Assembly: GCF_008370045.1 (NCBI RefSeq)
Contig: NZ_VOBN01000001.1
Location: 186,001-250,000, forward strand
Source of the DNA: Pseudomonas sp. ANT_J12
GTDB lineage: Bacteria; Pseudomonadota; Gammaproteobacteria; Pseudomonadales; Pseudomonadaceae
DNA length: 64,000 nt
Reading direction: 5' to 3'
How positions within the stretch are numbered: position 1 is the first letter of the stretch; each line of letters starts with the position of its first letter. A program made the translations under genes and the position numbers. Below, one piece after another: positions 53,877-64,000 of the stretch. The notes below the pieces were generated by a model, which did no database searches, had not been told where the DNA came from, and saw only the letters and a program-made list of their open reading frames with translations.

Positions 53877-54178
53877 GCCACGTCGAAGATCTGTTCGAAA
53901 TTGGAGATAGCCAGGATCTTGCGCACATCGGCATTGGCGTGGGTCAGCTTGATCTCGGCGTTCTCGCCACCGGCGTGATCACGCAACAGCAACAACATGC
54001 CGAGCGCCGAACTGTCGAGGTAGGTGGCGTCCTTCAGGTCAACCTCAAAGGACTCGGGTTTTGGCTGAAGATTTTCGTAGGACTCGCGAAATTCCTGATG
54101 CTTGGCAAAATCGAATCGTCCCTTGATCGAAATCGTCAGCTTTTGCCCATCTTGGGAGACTTCTGTAACGACTGACAT
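53873..54178 (-). CDS. hsbA: STAS anti-sigma factor antagonist HsbA
   Basis: A 101-residue STAS protein. The phosphorylatable serine (residue 56 or 57) is in DATYLDSSALGMLLLL. In P. aeruginosa HsbA binds FlgM or the diguanylate cyclase HsbD depending on phosphorylation; that role is assumed for this copy. It starts the hsbA-hsbR-hptB trio inside the flagellar cluster. Confidence 0.9.
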   Translation of the reverse strand: MSVVTEVSQDGQKLTISIKGRFDFAKHQEFRESYENLQPKPESFEVDLKDATYLDSSALGMLLLLRDHAGGENAEIKLTHANADVRKILAISNFEQIFDVA

Positions 54179-54285
54179 TTAACGGCTTCCTTGTCATTGG
54201 TGAACGTGCGTGTACAAGGTTTAGCACTTGGCGGGGGTGGGGGCAAGGCGGGAAGTTGTGTTGCGACAGATAGATCGCTATCGCT

Positions 54286-54330
54286 TGTAGGAGCAAGGCT
54301 TGCCCGCGATGAACGATAACGCGGTAGACC
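54286..54330. repeat. solitary REP half-element
   Basis: TTGTAGGAGCAAGGCTTGCC and GCGATGAACGATAACGCGGT match the left half of the REPIN at 31861, but the right arm is missing. It is located between fliJ and hsbA. Confidence 0.7.
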
Positions 54331-54334
54331 TGCC

Positions 54335-54784
54335 TTAATACGGATCCTGACGCGGCAACCGCTGGGACAACTCATCCAGCAGCTTCTGCTCGCGCCGGTC
54401 TTCGAGCTTGCGCGCCTCGTCCATGTAGCGCTGGACCAGTTTGCGCAAGCCTTCGACCCGGGCAAACGCCTGCTGCCAGGCATCACGCGCCTTGTTCAGG
54501 TTGTTCTGGTGCCAGACCAGACTCTGTCGCTGCTGATCGATGGCCGTGCCCAGTTGCGCCAGAAAGCCCTGATAACCCAGTAACCATTGGCCGGACACGC
54601 CACTGCTGCCGCGCACGATCCATTGTTCCTGGTAATCGAGGCGGAAGGCTTCCAGGTCGTCGAGCTTGCTTTGGGCCAGGCGCACCTGGCCCTGAAAGTG
54701 GCCCAGGCGCTGGACTGCGGTCTTCTCGGCCTTTTCGGCCATTTCGACCACCGGTGCCAGGCGCCCTGCGCGACTCTGGGCCAT
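54335..54784 (-). CDS. fliJ: flagellar export protein FliJ
   Basis: A 149-residue coiled-coil protein (AEKAEKTAVQRLGHFQGQVR, QWIVRGSSGVSGQWLLGYQG). It acts as the stalk of the FliI ATPase ring and recycles export chaperones. It lies 6 bases after fliI. Confidence 0.92.
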   Translation of the reverse strand: MAQSRAGRLAPVVEMAEKAEKTAVQRLGHFQGQVRLAQSKLDDLEAFRLDYQEQWIVRGSSGVSGQWLLGYQGFLAQLGTAIDQQRQSLVWHQNNLNKARDAWQQAFARVEGLRKLVQRYMDEARKLEDRREQKLLDELSQRLPRQDPY

Positions 54785-54790
54785 GACCGG

Positions 54791-56149
54791 TTAACCGCCG
54801 GCCGCAGGGGCGAAGAGCGTACCGAGGTAGGATTCGCTTTCGCCCAGGCCGATTTTGTCGTTCAGGCCCTGGCGCAGGTAGCGGACCAACTGCGGTTGCA
54901 GGGAAATCGCCAGGTCGGTTTCCCGATCGCCACCGGCCACATAGGCGCCGACGCTGATCAAGTCGCGACTCTGCTGATACCGCGACCACAGTTGCTTGAA
55001 ATACTGGGCGCGCATCATGTGTTCCGGCGTGACCACCGACGGCATGACCCGGCTGATGGACGCTTCGATGTCGATGGCCGGGTAATGCCCTTCCTCGGCC
55101 AGGCGCCGGGACAGCACGATGTGGCCGTCGAGCACGCCTCGGGCGGCGTCGGCGATCGGGTCCTGCTGGTCATCGCCTTCGGACAATACGGTGTAGAACG
55201 CAGTGATCGAACCGCCGCCCTTCTCGGCGTTACCGGCCCGTTCCACCAGTTTCGGCAACTTGGCGAACACCGACGGCGGATACCCCTTGGTCGCCGGCGG
55301 CTCGCCAATGGCCAGGGCGATTTCCCGCTGGGCCTGGGCGAAACGGGTCAACGAATCCATGAGCAACAGGACATTCTTGCCCTTGTCGCGGAAATACTCG
55401 GCAATGCGCGTGCAATACATCGCCGCGCGTAGACGCATCAGCGGCGCATCGTCCGCCGGGGACGCCACGACCACCGAGCGCTTGAGGCCTTCTTCACCGA
55501 GGATGTGCTCGATGAACTCTTTAACCTCACGACCCCGCTCACCGATCAGCCCGACCACGATAATGTCGGCCTCGGTGAACCGGGTCATCATGCCCAGCAG
55601 CACCGACTTACCGACGCCGGTACCGGCGAACAGGCCCAGACGCTGACCGCGACCGACCGTCAACAAACCGTTGATGCTGCGAATCCCCACGTCCAGCGGC
55701 TCGCTGATCGGGTGGCGCTTGAGCGGGTTGATGGTCGGGCCATCCATCGGCACCCAGTCTTCGGCTTTCATCCCGCCCTTGCCGTCGAGTGCGCGACCGG
55801 CGCCGTCAAGCACCCGACCGAGCATGCTCATGCCCATCGGCAAACGCCCGGTATCGGCCATCGGCACCACCCGCGCGCCAGGGGCAATGCCAGCGACGCT
55901 GCCCACCGGCATCAGAAACACCTTGCTGCCGGAGAAGCCCATGACTTCGGCTTCGACCTGTACCGGGTGATAACTGTTGTCGTTGATGACCATGCAGCGG
56001 CTGCCCATGGCGGCGCGCAAGCCTTCGGCTTCCAGGGTCAGGCCGACCATGCGCAGCAAGCGACCTTCAAGGATCGGCGCGCCTTCCAGTTCCGTGGCCT
56101 CGACGTAGCTGCCCAGGCGCTTGGCGAAACTGGTGCGATCAAGGCGCAT
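54791..56149 (-). CDS. fliI: flagellum-specific ATPase FliI
   Basis: A 452-residue F1-like ATPase: Walker [16 protein letters not shown], Walker [14 protein letters not shown], and the [18 protein letters not shown] region. It energises and helps unfold export substrates. Start 56149 ([20 protein letters not shown]) lies 11 bp inside the end of fliH; a longer frame is not supported. Confidence 0.96.
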   Translation of the reverse strand: MRLDRTSFAKRLGSYVEATELEGAPILEGRLLRMVGLTLEAEGLRAAMGSRCMVINDNSYHPVQVEAEVMGFSGSKVFLMPVGSVAGIAPGARVVPMADTGRLPMGMSMLGRVLDGAGRALDGKGGMKAEDWVPMDGPTINPLKRHPISEPLDVGIRSINGLLTVGRGQRLGLFAGTGVGKSVLLGMMTRFTEADIIVVGLIGERGREVKEFIEHILGEEGLKRSVVVASPADDAPLMRLRAAMYCTRIAEYFRDKGKNVLLLMDSLTRFAQAQREIALAIGEPPATKGYPPSVFAKLPKLVERAGNAEKGGGSITAFYTVLSEGDDQQDPIADAARGVLDGHIVLSRRLAEEGHYPAIDIEASISRVMPSVVTPEHMMRAQYFKQLWSRYQQSRDLISVGAYVAGGDRETDLAISLQPQLVRYLRQGLNDKIGLGESESYLGTLFAPAAGG

Positions 56150-56963
56150 CGGGGGTGTCCAGTTCTGGCGGCAGTTCCAGCTCCGCTTCCGGCGCGGGCT
56201 CAGGCTTGGCGTCGATTGGCAGTTCAAGGCTCATGTCCGGCTCGGCCGGGTGCAGCGCTTGTTCATGCAACTGATCGAACAACTTGTCCATGACCCGGGT
56301 GACGCGGGTTTCGACGGTGGCGTCGATGCGGCTGTGCTCGGTTTCGACCCGGCAACCGCCCGGCAACAAGGCTTCGTCTTCGACGATGCGCCAGGTTTCT
56401 TCATGGCGCTCGCGCAGGGCTTTGACCTGTTCGAAATCCTGGGGATTGATGTACAGCCGCACATTGCCCACGCCCAGCGGCAACAGTTTGAGGGCTTCGC
56501 GCATGACGCTTTCGATGTGCGTGGAATCGATGGCGAGCTCGCGCTGAATCACCTGTTTGGTGATGTGCTGCACGAGGTCGACCAGGGACTTTTCGATCTG
56601 GGTGTCCTGCTCGGCGATGGGCTCGAACAGGTTGGCCATCAGCTGTTCCAGGCCGGCAATCTTGGCGGTCAGGGCCACTTCGGCTTCCTGGCGAACCTTG
56701 AGCGTGGCGCTGTGGAAACCTTCTTTCTCACCCGTGGCGAAGCCTTCGTTGTAGGCCTCCTGACGGATGCTTTCGAGTTCTTCCAGGGTCAGAGGCTGGA
56801 CTTCGTCCAGCGGCACTTCTTCCATTTCCGGCGGCTCGGGCTCGGGTTCCGGCTCGGGCTCGGGCACATGCGGGTCGAAGCTGGGCAGCGACCAGACGTC
56901 GAAACCACCGACCTCCTTGCCACGGATCAGGTCGGTGTTGGACTCATCATGTTTGGACGACAT
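56139..56963 (-). CDS. fliH: flagellar assembly protein FliH
   Basis: A 274-residue regulator of FliI. An acidic Pro-Glu repeat ([13 protein letters not shown], about residues 34-46) precedes a helical region with GxxxG-like spacing and the C-terminal FliH/V-ATPase-E-like domain ([40 protein letters not shown]). The 5' part of the gene therefore has a low-complexity stretch of CCGGAGCC-type repeats. Confidence 0.93.
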   Translation of the reverse strand: MSSKHDESNTDLIRGKEVGGFDVWSLPSFDPHVPEPEPEPEPEPPEMEEVPLDEVQPLTLEELESIRQEAYNEGFATGEKEGFHSATLKVRQEAEVALTAKIAGLEQLMANLFEPIAEQDTQIEKSLVDLVQHITKQVIQRELAIDSTHIESVMREALKLLPLGVGNVRLYINPQDFEQVKALRERHEETWRIVEDEALLPGGCRVETEHSRIDATVETRVTRVMDKLFDQLHEQALHPAEPDMSLELPIDAKPEPAPEAELELPPELDTPDAP

Positions 56964-56970
56964 AGTGACC

Positions 56971-57990
56971 TTAGATCATCTCTTCGCCACCCTTCCCACC
57001 GAGAACGATTTCTCCGGCTTCGGCCATACGGCGGGCAATGGTGAGGATTTCTTTCTGCGCGGTTTCCACGTCGCTGACACGCACCGGGCCTTTGGCCTCG
57101 AGGTCGTCGCGCAACAGTTCGGCCGCTCGTTTGGACATGTTCTTGAAGATCTTTTCCTTGACGCCTTCGTCCGAACCCTTGAGGGCCAGCACCAGCACAT
57201 CGGAAGACACTTCGCGCAGCAACGCCTGGATGCCGCGGTCGTCGACATCGGACAGGTTGTTGAACACGAACATGAGGTCTTCGATCTGACCGGACAGGTC
57301 TTCGTCGACTTCGCGGATCGAGTCCATCAACTGACCTTCGATCGAGCTGTCGAGGAAGTTCATGATGTCGGCCGCACGCTTGATGCCACCCAGGGTGGTG
57401 CGCGAGGCGTTCGAGTTGCCGGAGAACTGCTTCTCGAGAATCTGGTTCAGTTCTTTCAGGGCCGCAGGTTGCACGGTGTTCAACGACGAGACGCGCAGGA
57501 TGATGTCCAGACGCACCTTGTGGTCGAAGTTGCCGAGCACTTCACCGGCCTGGTCCGGGTCGAGGTACGCCACGACGATCGCCTGGATCTGCGGGTGCTC
57601 GTATCGGATCACGTCAGCGACAGCGCGCGGTTCCATCCACTTCAGGCTGTCGAGGCCGCTGGTGTTGCCACCCAGCAGAATGCGGTCGATCAGGCCGTTG
57701 GCCTTGTCTTCGCCCAAGGCCTGGGTGAGCATCTTGCGCACGTAGTCGTCGGAGCCGACGCCCAGGCTGGTCTGGTCGCCGACGATGTCGACGAACTCGC
57801 TCATCACCTGCTCGACCTGCTCGCGGTGCACGTTACCCATTTGCGCCATGGCCACGCCCACACGCTGGACCTCTTTAGGCCCCATGTGGCGCAGCACTTG
57901 GGCGGCGTCAGTCGAACCCAGGGACAGCAGCAGAATCGCGGCTTTATCGACCCGGGACAGTTTGGCGACAGCGGCTCGGTTATCACTCAT
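56971..57990 (-). CDS. fliG: flagellar motor switch protein FliG
   Basis: A 339-residue rotor protein. VDKAAILLLSLGSTDAAQVL starts the N-terminal domain, the middle has the EHPQ motif (VIRYEHPQIQAIVVAYLDPD), and the C-terminal charged helix includes DDRGIQALLREVSSDVLVLA and LKGSDEGVKEKIFKNMSKRA. It transmits stator torque. It overlaps fliF by 8 bp. Confidence 0.97.
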   Translation of the reverse strand: MSDNRAAVAKLSRVDKAAILLLSLGSTDAAQVLRHMGPKEVQRVGVAMAQMGNVHREQVEQVMSEFVDIVGDQTSLGVGSDDYVRKMLTQALGEDKANGLIDRILLGGNTSGLDSLKWMEPRAVADVIRYEHPQIQAIVVAYLDPDQAGEVLGNFDHKVRLDIILRVSSLNTVQPAALKELNQILEKQFSGNSNASRTTLGGIKRAADIMNFLDSSIEGQLMDSIREVDEDLSGQIEDLMFVFNNLSDVDDRGIQALLREVSSDVLVLALKGSDEGVKEKIFKNMSKRAAELLRDDLEAKGPVRVSDVETAQKEILTIARRMAEAGEIVLGGKGGEEMI

Positions 57991-59770
57991 CTGCGTTAAT
58001 CCACTCTTTCACGACCTGGGCCACACGACCCGGATCTTCTGCCACCAAACTCTTGATTGCATTCAACTGTGCGTCATAGCCTTCGCTCGGGCTCGGCAAC
58101 AGGATGCTTTGCGGACCGCCCAGGCTGACGCGGTCGTTGGCCAGTTCGCCGTCCAGGCCGCCCATGCCACCCAACTCGACGTCGCTGCCCAAGCCTGCAA
58201 GCTGTTTGCCTTTACCGCCACCGGTGATGTTGTTGAGCACCGGACGCAGCACACCGAACACCAGCACCAGGATGAACAACACACCCAGCACTTGCTTGAC
58301 GATGTCCCAGAACCAAGGCTGGGAGTAGAACGGAATATCGGCAATCGCTTCGGCGCGCTCGGCGGAGAACGGCATGTTGATCACGCTGACGCTGTCACCA
58401 CGGCTGGCGTCGAAACCGACGGCGTCCTGCACCAGGCGAGTGAAGCGCGCCAATTCGTCGGCGCTCCACGGCGCGCGGGTGGTTTCCCCGTTGGCCGCGT
58501 TGATCTTGACCTGGTCATCCACCACCACCGACACCGACAGGCGATTCAAACGACCCTGTTGCTGCCTGGTGTGGCTGATGGAGCGATCAAGCTCGAAATT
58601 CTTGGTGGATTGTTGACGCTTGTCCGCCGGGTAAGGAGCAAGCATAGGCTGGCCGGTGGCCGGGTCCATGATTTGCTGACCATTGGCATCAAGCAACGGC
58701 TGGCCTGGCTGCACCATGCCGGCCGACGCAGTGGCGCCACCGGTGGTTTGCGGCGCGGAGGCTGGCGACGGCGGCTGGTTGCTCAAAGCACCCGGCACAC
58801 CTTGCGGGCCATTGCTGGCGGTGCGTTGTTCAGAGGTCGATTGCTCGCTGCGCAGCGCCGGTTGATCCGGGTTGAACTGCTCGGACGTCGATTCGACGGC
58901 ACTGAAATCCACATCAGCCGAGACTTCGGCTTTATAGCGGTCATTGCCCAGCACCGGTTGCAGGATGTTGTGCACACGCTGGGTGAGCATGCTTTCCATA
59001 CGGCGGCTGTAATCGAATTGCTTGCCGGCCATGGTCAGCTCGGAGTTCTCCGCCTGATCCGACAGCAGGTTGCCCTTCTGGTCGACGACGGTGATCTGCG
59101 ACTTGCTCAGTTCGGGAACGCTGGTGGCGACCAGGTTGATGATCGCCAGTACCTGGCCTGGCTCCAGGGAGCGGCCGGAATACAGCTCAACCAGAATCGA
59201 AGCGCTAGGCTTGCGTTCATCGCGCACGAACACCGAGCTTTTCGGAATCGCCAAATGGACGCGGGCGCCCTTGACGTTGTTCAGGCTGGAGATGGTGCGA
59301 GCCAGTTCGCCTTCGAGGCCGCGACGATATCGGGTCGCTTCCATGAACTGGCTGGTGCCCAGGCCCTGGTCCTTGTCGAGGATTTCAAAACCGATGTTGC
59401 CGTCGCTGGGAGTGACACCAGCGGCCGCGAGCTTGAGCCGCGCACGGGACACATCATCGGCCTTGACCAGCAAGGCGCCGGAGTTCGGTTCAACGGTATA
59501 AGGGATGTCAGCGGCGGCCAGGGTTTCCATGACCTGCTTGGCGTCCATACCGGCAAAACTGCCGTACAGAGGCCGGTAGTCCGGCTGCTGCGACCACAAC
59601 ACCACGGCAAAGCCAATCGCCACGCTCGCAGCCAGGCCGACCAACAGGCCCACCTGACGCAACATGGTCATCTCGGAGAGGTTTTCCAGGAAGGACAACC
59701 CGAACAACGGCGGTTTGCCGTCTACTGGGGTGGCCTTGGCCGGAACATTATCGGCGACTGCTTCTGCCAT
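57983..59770 (-). CDS. fliF: flagellar MS-ring protein FliF
   Basis: A 595-residue MS-ring protein: N-terminal helix (QVGLLVGLAASVAIGFAVVL), ring-building motifs (VEPNSGALLVKADDVSRARL, GFEILDKDQGLGTSQFMEAT), a second helix (VLGVLFILVLVFGVLRPVLN) and a cytoplasmic tail that binds FliG. It is the base of the motor. Confidence 0.97.
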   Translation of the reverse strand: MAEAVADNVPAKATPVDGKPPLFGLSFLENLSEMTMLRQVGLLVGLAASVAIGFAVVLWSQQPDYRPLYGSFAGMDAKQVMETLAAADIPYTVEPNSGALLVKADDVSRARLKLAAAGVTPSDGNIGFEILDKDQGLGTSQFMEATRYRRGLEGELARTISSLNNVKGARVHLAIPKSSVFVRDERKPSASILVELYSGRSLEPGQVLAIINLVATSVPELSKSQITVVDQKGNLLSDQAENSELTMAGKQFDYSRRMESMLTQRVHNILQPVLGNDRYKAEVSADVDFSAVESTSEQFNPDQPALRSEQSTSEQRTASNGPQGVPGALSNQPPSPASAPQTTGGATASAGMVQPGQPLLDANGQQIMDPATGQPMLAPYPADKRQQSTKNFELDRSISHTRQQQGRLNRLSVSVVVDDQVKINAANGETTRAPWSADELARFTRLVQDAVGFDASRGDSVSVINMPFSAERAEAIADIPFYSQPWFWDIVKQVLGVLFILVLVFGVLRPVLNNITGGGKGKQLAGLGSDVELGGMGGLDGELANDRVSLGGPQSILLPSPSEGYDAQLNAIKSLVAEDPGRVAQVVKEWINADE

Positions 59771-59785
59771 GACTCAATCTCGTCC

Positions 59786-60115
59786 TTAAACCGGCATCTG
59801 CATGATGTCTTGGTACGCCTGAACCAGCTTGTTACGCACCTGGGTCAACGCCTGGAAAGACACACTGGCCTTCTGCGAAGAAATCATCACATCCGTCAGA
59901 TCAACGCCGCTCTTGCCAATTTCAAAGGCACTGGACAGCTGATTGGACGCCTGCTGGGTGTCATTCACTTTATTGACGGCCTGACCGAGCATGTCGGCAA
60001 AGCTGCTGCCACCCAGTTCGGGAACTGCGGCAGTCGATTTCGGTGCCGACATCGCGTCCATCTGCATGGAGCGCATGTCCAACATCAATCGATTAAATTC
60101 AATACCTTGGCTCAT
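59786..60115 (-). CDS. fliE: flagellar hook-basal body protein FliE
   Basis: A 109-residue MS-ring/rod junction protein: [20 protein letters not shown], then [20 protein letters not shown] and the C-terminal [17 protein letters not shown]. It leads fliEFGHIJ, behind a strong sigma-54 promoter. Confidence 0.96.
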   Translation of the reverse strand: MSQGIEFNRLMLDMRSMQMDAMSAPKSTAAVPELGGSSFADMLGQAVNKVNDTQQASNQLSSAFEIGKSGVDLTDVMISSQKASVSFQALTQVRNKLVQAYQDIMQMPV

Positions 60116-60176
60116 GGTCTACTCTCTCTGGCGACCCGCAATTTTTTGACACTCACTCGGCGGGTACTGAGGTGTT

Positions 60177-60192
60177 AGCAACAAGGGTGCCA
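60177..60192 (-). promoter_or_regulatory. sigma-54 promoter of fliE operon
   Basis: Minus-strand TGGCACCCTTGTTGCT, an almost exact match to the -24/-12 consensus, 62 bases before the fliE start and 39 bases after the fleR stop. Confidence 0.88.
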
Positions 60193-60230
60193 GCTCAGTG
60201 GCCTTGCTTCACAAAAGCCTTGCCGGTGAA

Positions 60231-61610
<1,380 letters not shown>

Positions 61611-61615
61611 GCCCT

Positions 61616-62827
61616 TCACTCCGCGTCCGATGCGCTGATAAACAACGGCAGGGACACCAGCGCACAGGTGCCGCGACCGAGCCGCGAGCGCAACTGCAAT
61701 TCTCCCTGATGAGCGCGGGCCACTGCCTTGACCACGGTCAAACCCAGCCCGGTCCCGGTGGTCTTGGTGGTGAAAAAGGGTTCTCCCAGGCGCGCCAGTA
61801 CGGCGTCATCGATGCCACTGCCGCTGTCGCTGACGCACAGGCGCAGATTGCTGCCCCGGGTATAGAGGTGAACCTTCAAGCGAACAGCACCGTTGCTGGC
61901 CTGAATCGCGTTTTCGATCAAATTCAGAATCGCCCCGACCAGGGTGTCGCGATTGCACAGCAACTCCCCGGCATGACTGTCGCACTGCCAGCGGATGGGC
62001 AGGTCCTGCACGTGGGTCAGTGCCGCCGCTTGCAGTGATTGCAGCAATTCTTTGGGCGTCACGCGATTGGTCAGCGGCAGTTCGCCGCGCGCGAACACCA
62101 GCATGTCCCGCACCTGATGCTCCAGCTCGTGCAGACGCTCTTTCAAGCGACCGGCGAAACGTTGCTGGGTGGCGACGGGCAATTCCTGCTCAGTCAAATG
62201 ACTGGCGTACAGCAGCGCGGCGGACAGTGGCGTGCGAATCTGGTGAGCCAGCGAGGCCACCATCCGACCCAGGGACGACAGGCGTTCATGACGGGCCAGC
62301 TGATCTTGCAGGTGGCGGGTTTCGGTCAGGTCGTTGAGCAATACCAACTGACCGGGCTCGGCATCCAGCGAGCGGGTGGCGATCGACAGGCGTCGACCAT
62401 CCTTGAGGGAGATTTCATGACCGTCGTCTTCACGAGGTGCGAAGCAGCGCGCAATCACCTGGCGCCACAGCTCGCCCTCGAGGGGCAGGCCGAGCAACTC
62501 GCAAGCCGCCGGGTTGGCTTCGCGCACCATGCCCTGGGCGTCGATTACGATGACGCCACCGGGTAACAGATCAAGGAGGTTTTGCAGGCGGTTGGCCAGG
62601 CGTTCTTTTTCCGCCAGCTCCTGCATGCGCTGGGCGCTGACTACCGCCAGCTCACCCTTGAGCTCGGTGACCCGGGCTTCGAGCATGCTGTAGGAGTCAG
62701 TCAGTTGGCTCGACATCTGGTTGAACAGCGCGAACGCCTGCTCAAGACCCAGCCGGCTTGCCTGCTCTACGGACGACGGTTGCCCCGAAGCGTCAGGGAC
62801 AGGAGACATCTGGGCGGCTTGGGGCAT
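61616..62827 (-). CDS. fleS: sensor histidine kinase FleS
   Basis: A 403-residue soluble kinase with no membrane helices. A coiled-coil start precedes a PAS domain (LLPGGVIVIDAQGMVREANP), the H-box MVASLAHQIRTPLSAALLYA, and an ATPase domain (LNLIENAIQASNG, SDSGSGIDDAVLARLGEPFF, TTKTTGTGLGLTVVKAVARA). It phosphorylates FleR. Confidence 0.95.
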   Translation of the reverse strand: MPQAAQMSPVPDASGQPSSVEQASRLGLEQAFALFNQMSSQLTDSYSMLEARVTELKGELAVVSAQRMQELAEKERLANRLQNLLDLLPGGVIVIDAQGMVREANPAACELLGLPLEGELWRQVIARCFAPREDDGHEISLKDGRRLSIATRSLDAEPGQLVLLNDLTETRHLQDQLARHERLSSLGRMVASLAHQIRTPLSAALLYASHLTEQELPVATQQRFAGRLKERLHELEHQVRDMLVFARGELPLTNRVTPKELLQSLQAAALTHVQDLPIRWQCDSHAGELLCNRDTLVGAILNLIENAIQASNGAVRLKVHLYTRGSNLRLCVSDSGSGIDDAVLARLGEPFFTTKTTGTGLGLTVVKAVARAHQGELQLRSRLGRGTCALVSLPLFISASDAE

Positions 62828-62880
62828 CGTGCTCTCTCGCTTGGCTGACCGTCAGTGAAACGGAACGTTGCGAGAGATGT

Positions 62881-62896
62881 AGCAATACCCGTGCCT
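62881..62896 (-). promoter_or_regulatory. sigma-54 promoter of fleSR
   Basis: Minus-strand AGGCACGGGTATTGCT (GGCAC-N5-TTGCT), 53 bases before the fleS start. FleQ activation is expected by analogy. Confidence 0.85.
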
Positions 62897-62925
62897 AAAA
62901 AAAACCACCTATAAATGAAGGACTT

Positions 62926-62953
62926 GAAAAACAGGCGTCAATCATCCGCCTGT
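62926..62953 (-). terminator. rho-independent terminator overlapping the fleQ stop
   Basis: Minus-strand stem ACAGGCG/CGCCTGT with a 9-base loop followed by TTTT. The left arm is inside the last codons of fleQ. Confidence 0.7.
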
Positions 62954-64000
62954 TCATCACCGTCACGACGACTCATGCCGTACTTGCGCATCTTCTCCAC
63001 CAGGGTGGTGCGACGAATGCGCAGACGCTCGGCGGCACGCGCAACGATGCCATTGGCATCATCCAGAGCCTGCTGAATCAGCCCTTGCTCCAGACCACCG
63101 AGGTAGTCCTTCAGGTCCAGGCCTTCCGGCGGCAGCAGGGCATTGGCGCTGAAGTCCGGGGTGTGCCCGTTGATGGCCACCCGCTCTTCCAGATCGCTGC
63201 GCAGGCTGTCGACCAGCTGTTCGTCCTCGTCGTCGACGTAGCGGAATTTCTTCGGCAACTCGACCACACCGATCACCCCATATGGATGCATGATCGCCAT
63301 GCGCTCCACCAGGTTGGCCAGTTCACGGACGTTGCCCGGCCAGCCGTGACGGCACAGGGACATGATCGCCGCCGAGTTGAAACGGATCGAACCGCGCTTC
63401 TCGTGCTCCATGCGCGAGATCAACTCGTTCATCAGCAACGGGATGTCTTCGACACGTTCGCGCAGCGGCGCCATCTCGATCGGGAATACGTTCAAGCGGT
63501 AGTACAAGTCTTCGCGGAAGGCGCCGATCTCGATCATGCTTTCGAGATTCTTGTGGGTCGCCGCGATGATGCGCACATCGGCGCTCTGGGTCTTGTTGCT
63601 GCCCACGCGCTCGAAGGTGCGTTCCTGCAGGACCCGCAGCAGCTTGACCTGCATCGGCAACGGCATGTCGCCGATTTCGTCGAGGAACAGCGTACCGCCG
63701 TTGGCCAGTTCGAAACGCCCGGCACGGCTGGTGATGGCCCCGGTGAAGGCGCCCTTCTCGTGGCCAAACAGTTCGCTTTCCAGCAACTCGGCCGGGATCG
63801 CCCCGCAGTTGACCGGAACGAACGGCGCGTCGCGACGCTTGGAGTGGTAATGCAGGTTGCGCGCGACCACTTCCTTGCCGGTGCCGGATTCGCCGAGGAT
63901 CAGCACGCTGGCATCGGTGTCGGCCACCTGCTGCATCATCTGGCGCACGTGCTGGATCGCACGGCTGGTGCCGACAAGGCTGCGGAACAGATTGGGTTCG
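62938..64000 (-). CDS. fleQ: flagellar master regulator FleQ (5' end outside window)
   Basis: C-terminal 353 or so residues, open to the right edge. It is a sigma-54 activator with a c-di-GMP-responsive AAA+ domain: [20 protein letters not shown], the intact sigma-54 loop GAFTGA, and [20 protein letters not shown]. The Fis-type HTH is [20 protein letters not shown]. The N-terminal FleQ domain lies beyond the window. It activates the sigma-54 promoters listed here and is restrained by FleN. Confidence 0.96.
   Translation of the reverse strand, partial: EPNLFRSLVGTSRAIQHVRQMMQQVADTDASVLILGESGTGKEVVARNLHYHSKRRDAPFVPVNCGAIPAELLESELFGHEKGAFTGAITSRAGRFELANGGTLFLDEIGDMPLPMQVKLLRVLQERTFERVGSNKTQSADVRIIAATHKNLESMIEIGAFREDLYYRLNVFPIEMAPLRERVEDIPLLMNELISRMEHEKRGSIRFNSAAIMSLCRHGWPGNVRELANLVERMAIMHPYGVIGVVELPKKFRYVDDEDEQLVDSLRSDLEERVAINGHTPDFSANALLPPEGLDLKDYLGGLEQGLIQQALDDANGIVARAAERLRIRRTTLVEKMRKYGMSRRDGDEQADD

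Overview
The window is typical of a fluorescent Pseudomonas chromosome. It is GC-rich, with gene order and protein sequences of the P. fluorescens/P. putida type: the gcl-hyi-glxR-ttuD-pykF block, a complete ccmABCDEFGHI operon and a polar-flagellum/chemotaxis supercluster. Two families of short palindromic intergenic elements (REP/REPIN type) are scattered through it. All functional calls come from reading protein motifs and gene order; no database search was run.

Region 1 (about 1-12.4 kb) is carbon metabolism and transport. A RutR-like TetR regulator, a secreted esterase-like hydrolase and a GlcG/HbpS-family protein precede a glyoxylate-to-glycerate pathway. Gcl joins two glyoxylates to tartronate semialdehyde, Hyi handles hydroxypyruvate/tartronate semialdehyde isomerisation, GlxR reduces it to glycerate, TtuD/GckA phosphorylates glycerate, and pyruvate kinase closes the route to pyruvate. 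The gcl promoter is bracketed by two identical palindromes. A urea-channel homologue, a voltage-gated-type K+ channel with a zinc-ribbon tail and a sulfate-binding protein follow.

Region 2 (12.4-20.1 kb) looks like accessory DNA: a periplasmic DUF5666-like protein, an MFS exporter, an unrecognised membrane protein, a HicAB toxin-antitoxin pair with an operator inside its promoter, a peroxiredoxin/SDR/LysR trio, and a second putative toxin-antitoxin pair (helix-turn-helix plus PIN nuclease) with an inverted repeat over its start.

Region 3 (20.1-27.7 kb, minus strand) is the cytochrome c maturation operon ccmABCDEFGHI with mostly overlapping genes, plus a small lipoprotein at its end.

Region 4 (27.7-30.4 kb) holds a second FliK-like gene coupled to a free FlhB C-terminal-domain gene (fhlB). 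The end of fhlB, together with a REP element, has been duplicated in tandem with a 200-bp period.

Region 5 (30-64 kb, minus strand) is the flagellar and chemotaxis cluster. Read in the direction of transcription it is fleQ (cut by the window edge), fleSR, fliEFGHIJ, hsbA-hsbR-hptB, fliK, fliLMNOPQR-flhB, flhA-flhF-fleN-fliA, cheYZAB, motCD, parC-parP-cheW and a DUF2802 gene. Good sigma-54 (-24/-12) promoters are visible before fleS, fliE, fliK, fliL and flhA, which splits the cluster into FleQ/FleR-type transcription units. CheA carries four copies of an acidic LLD-x-L motif where a P2 domain is usually found.
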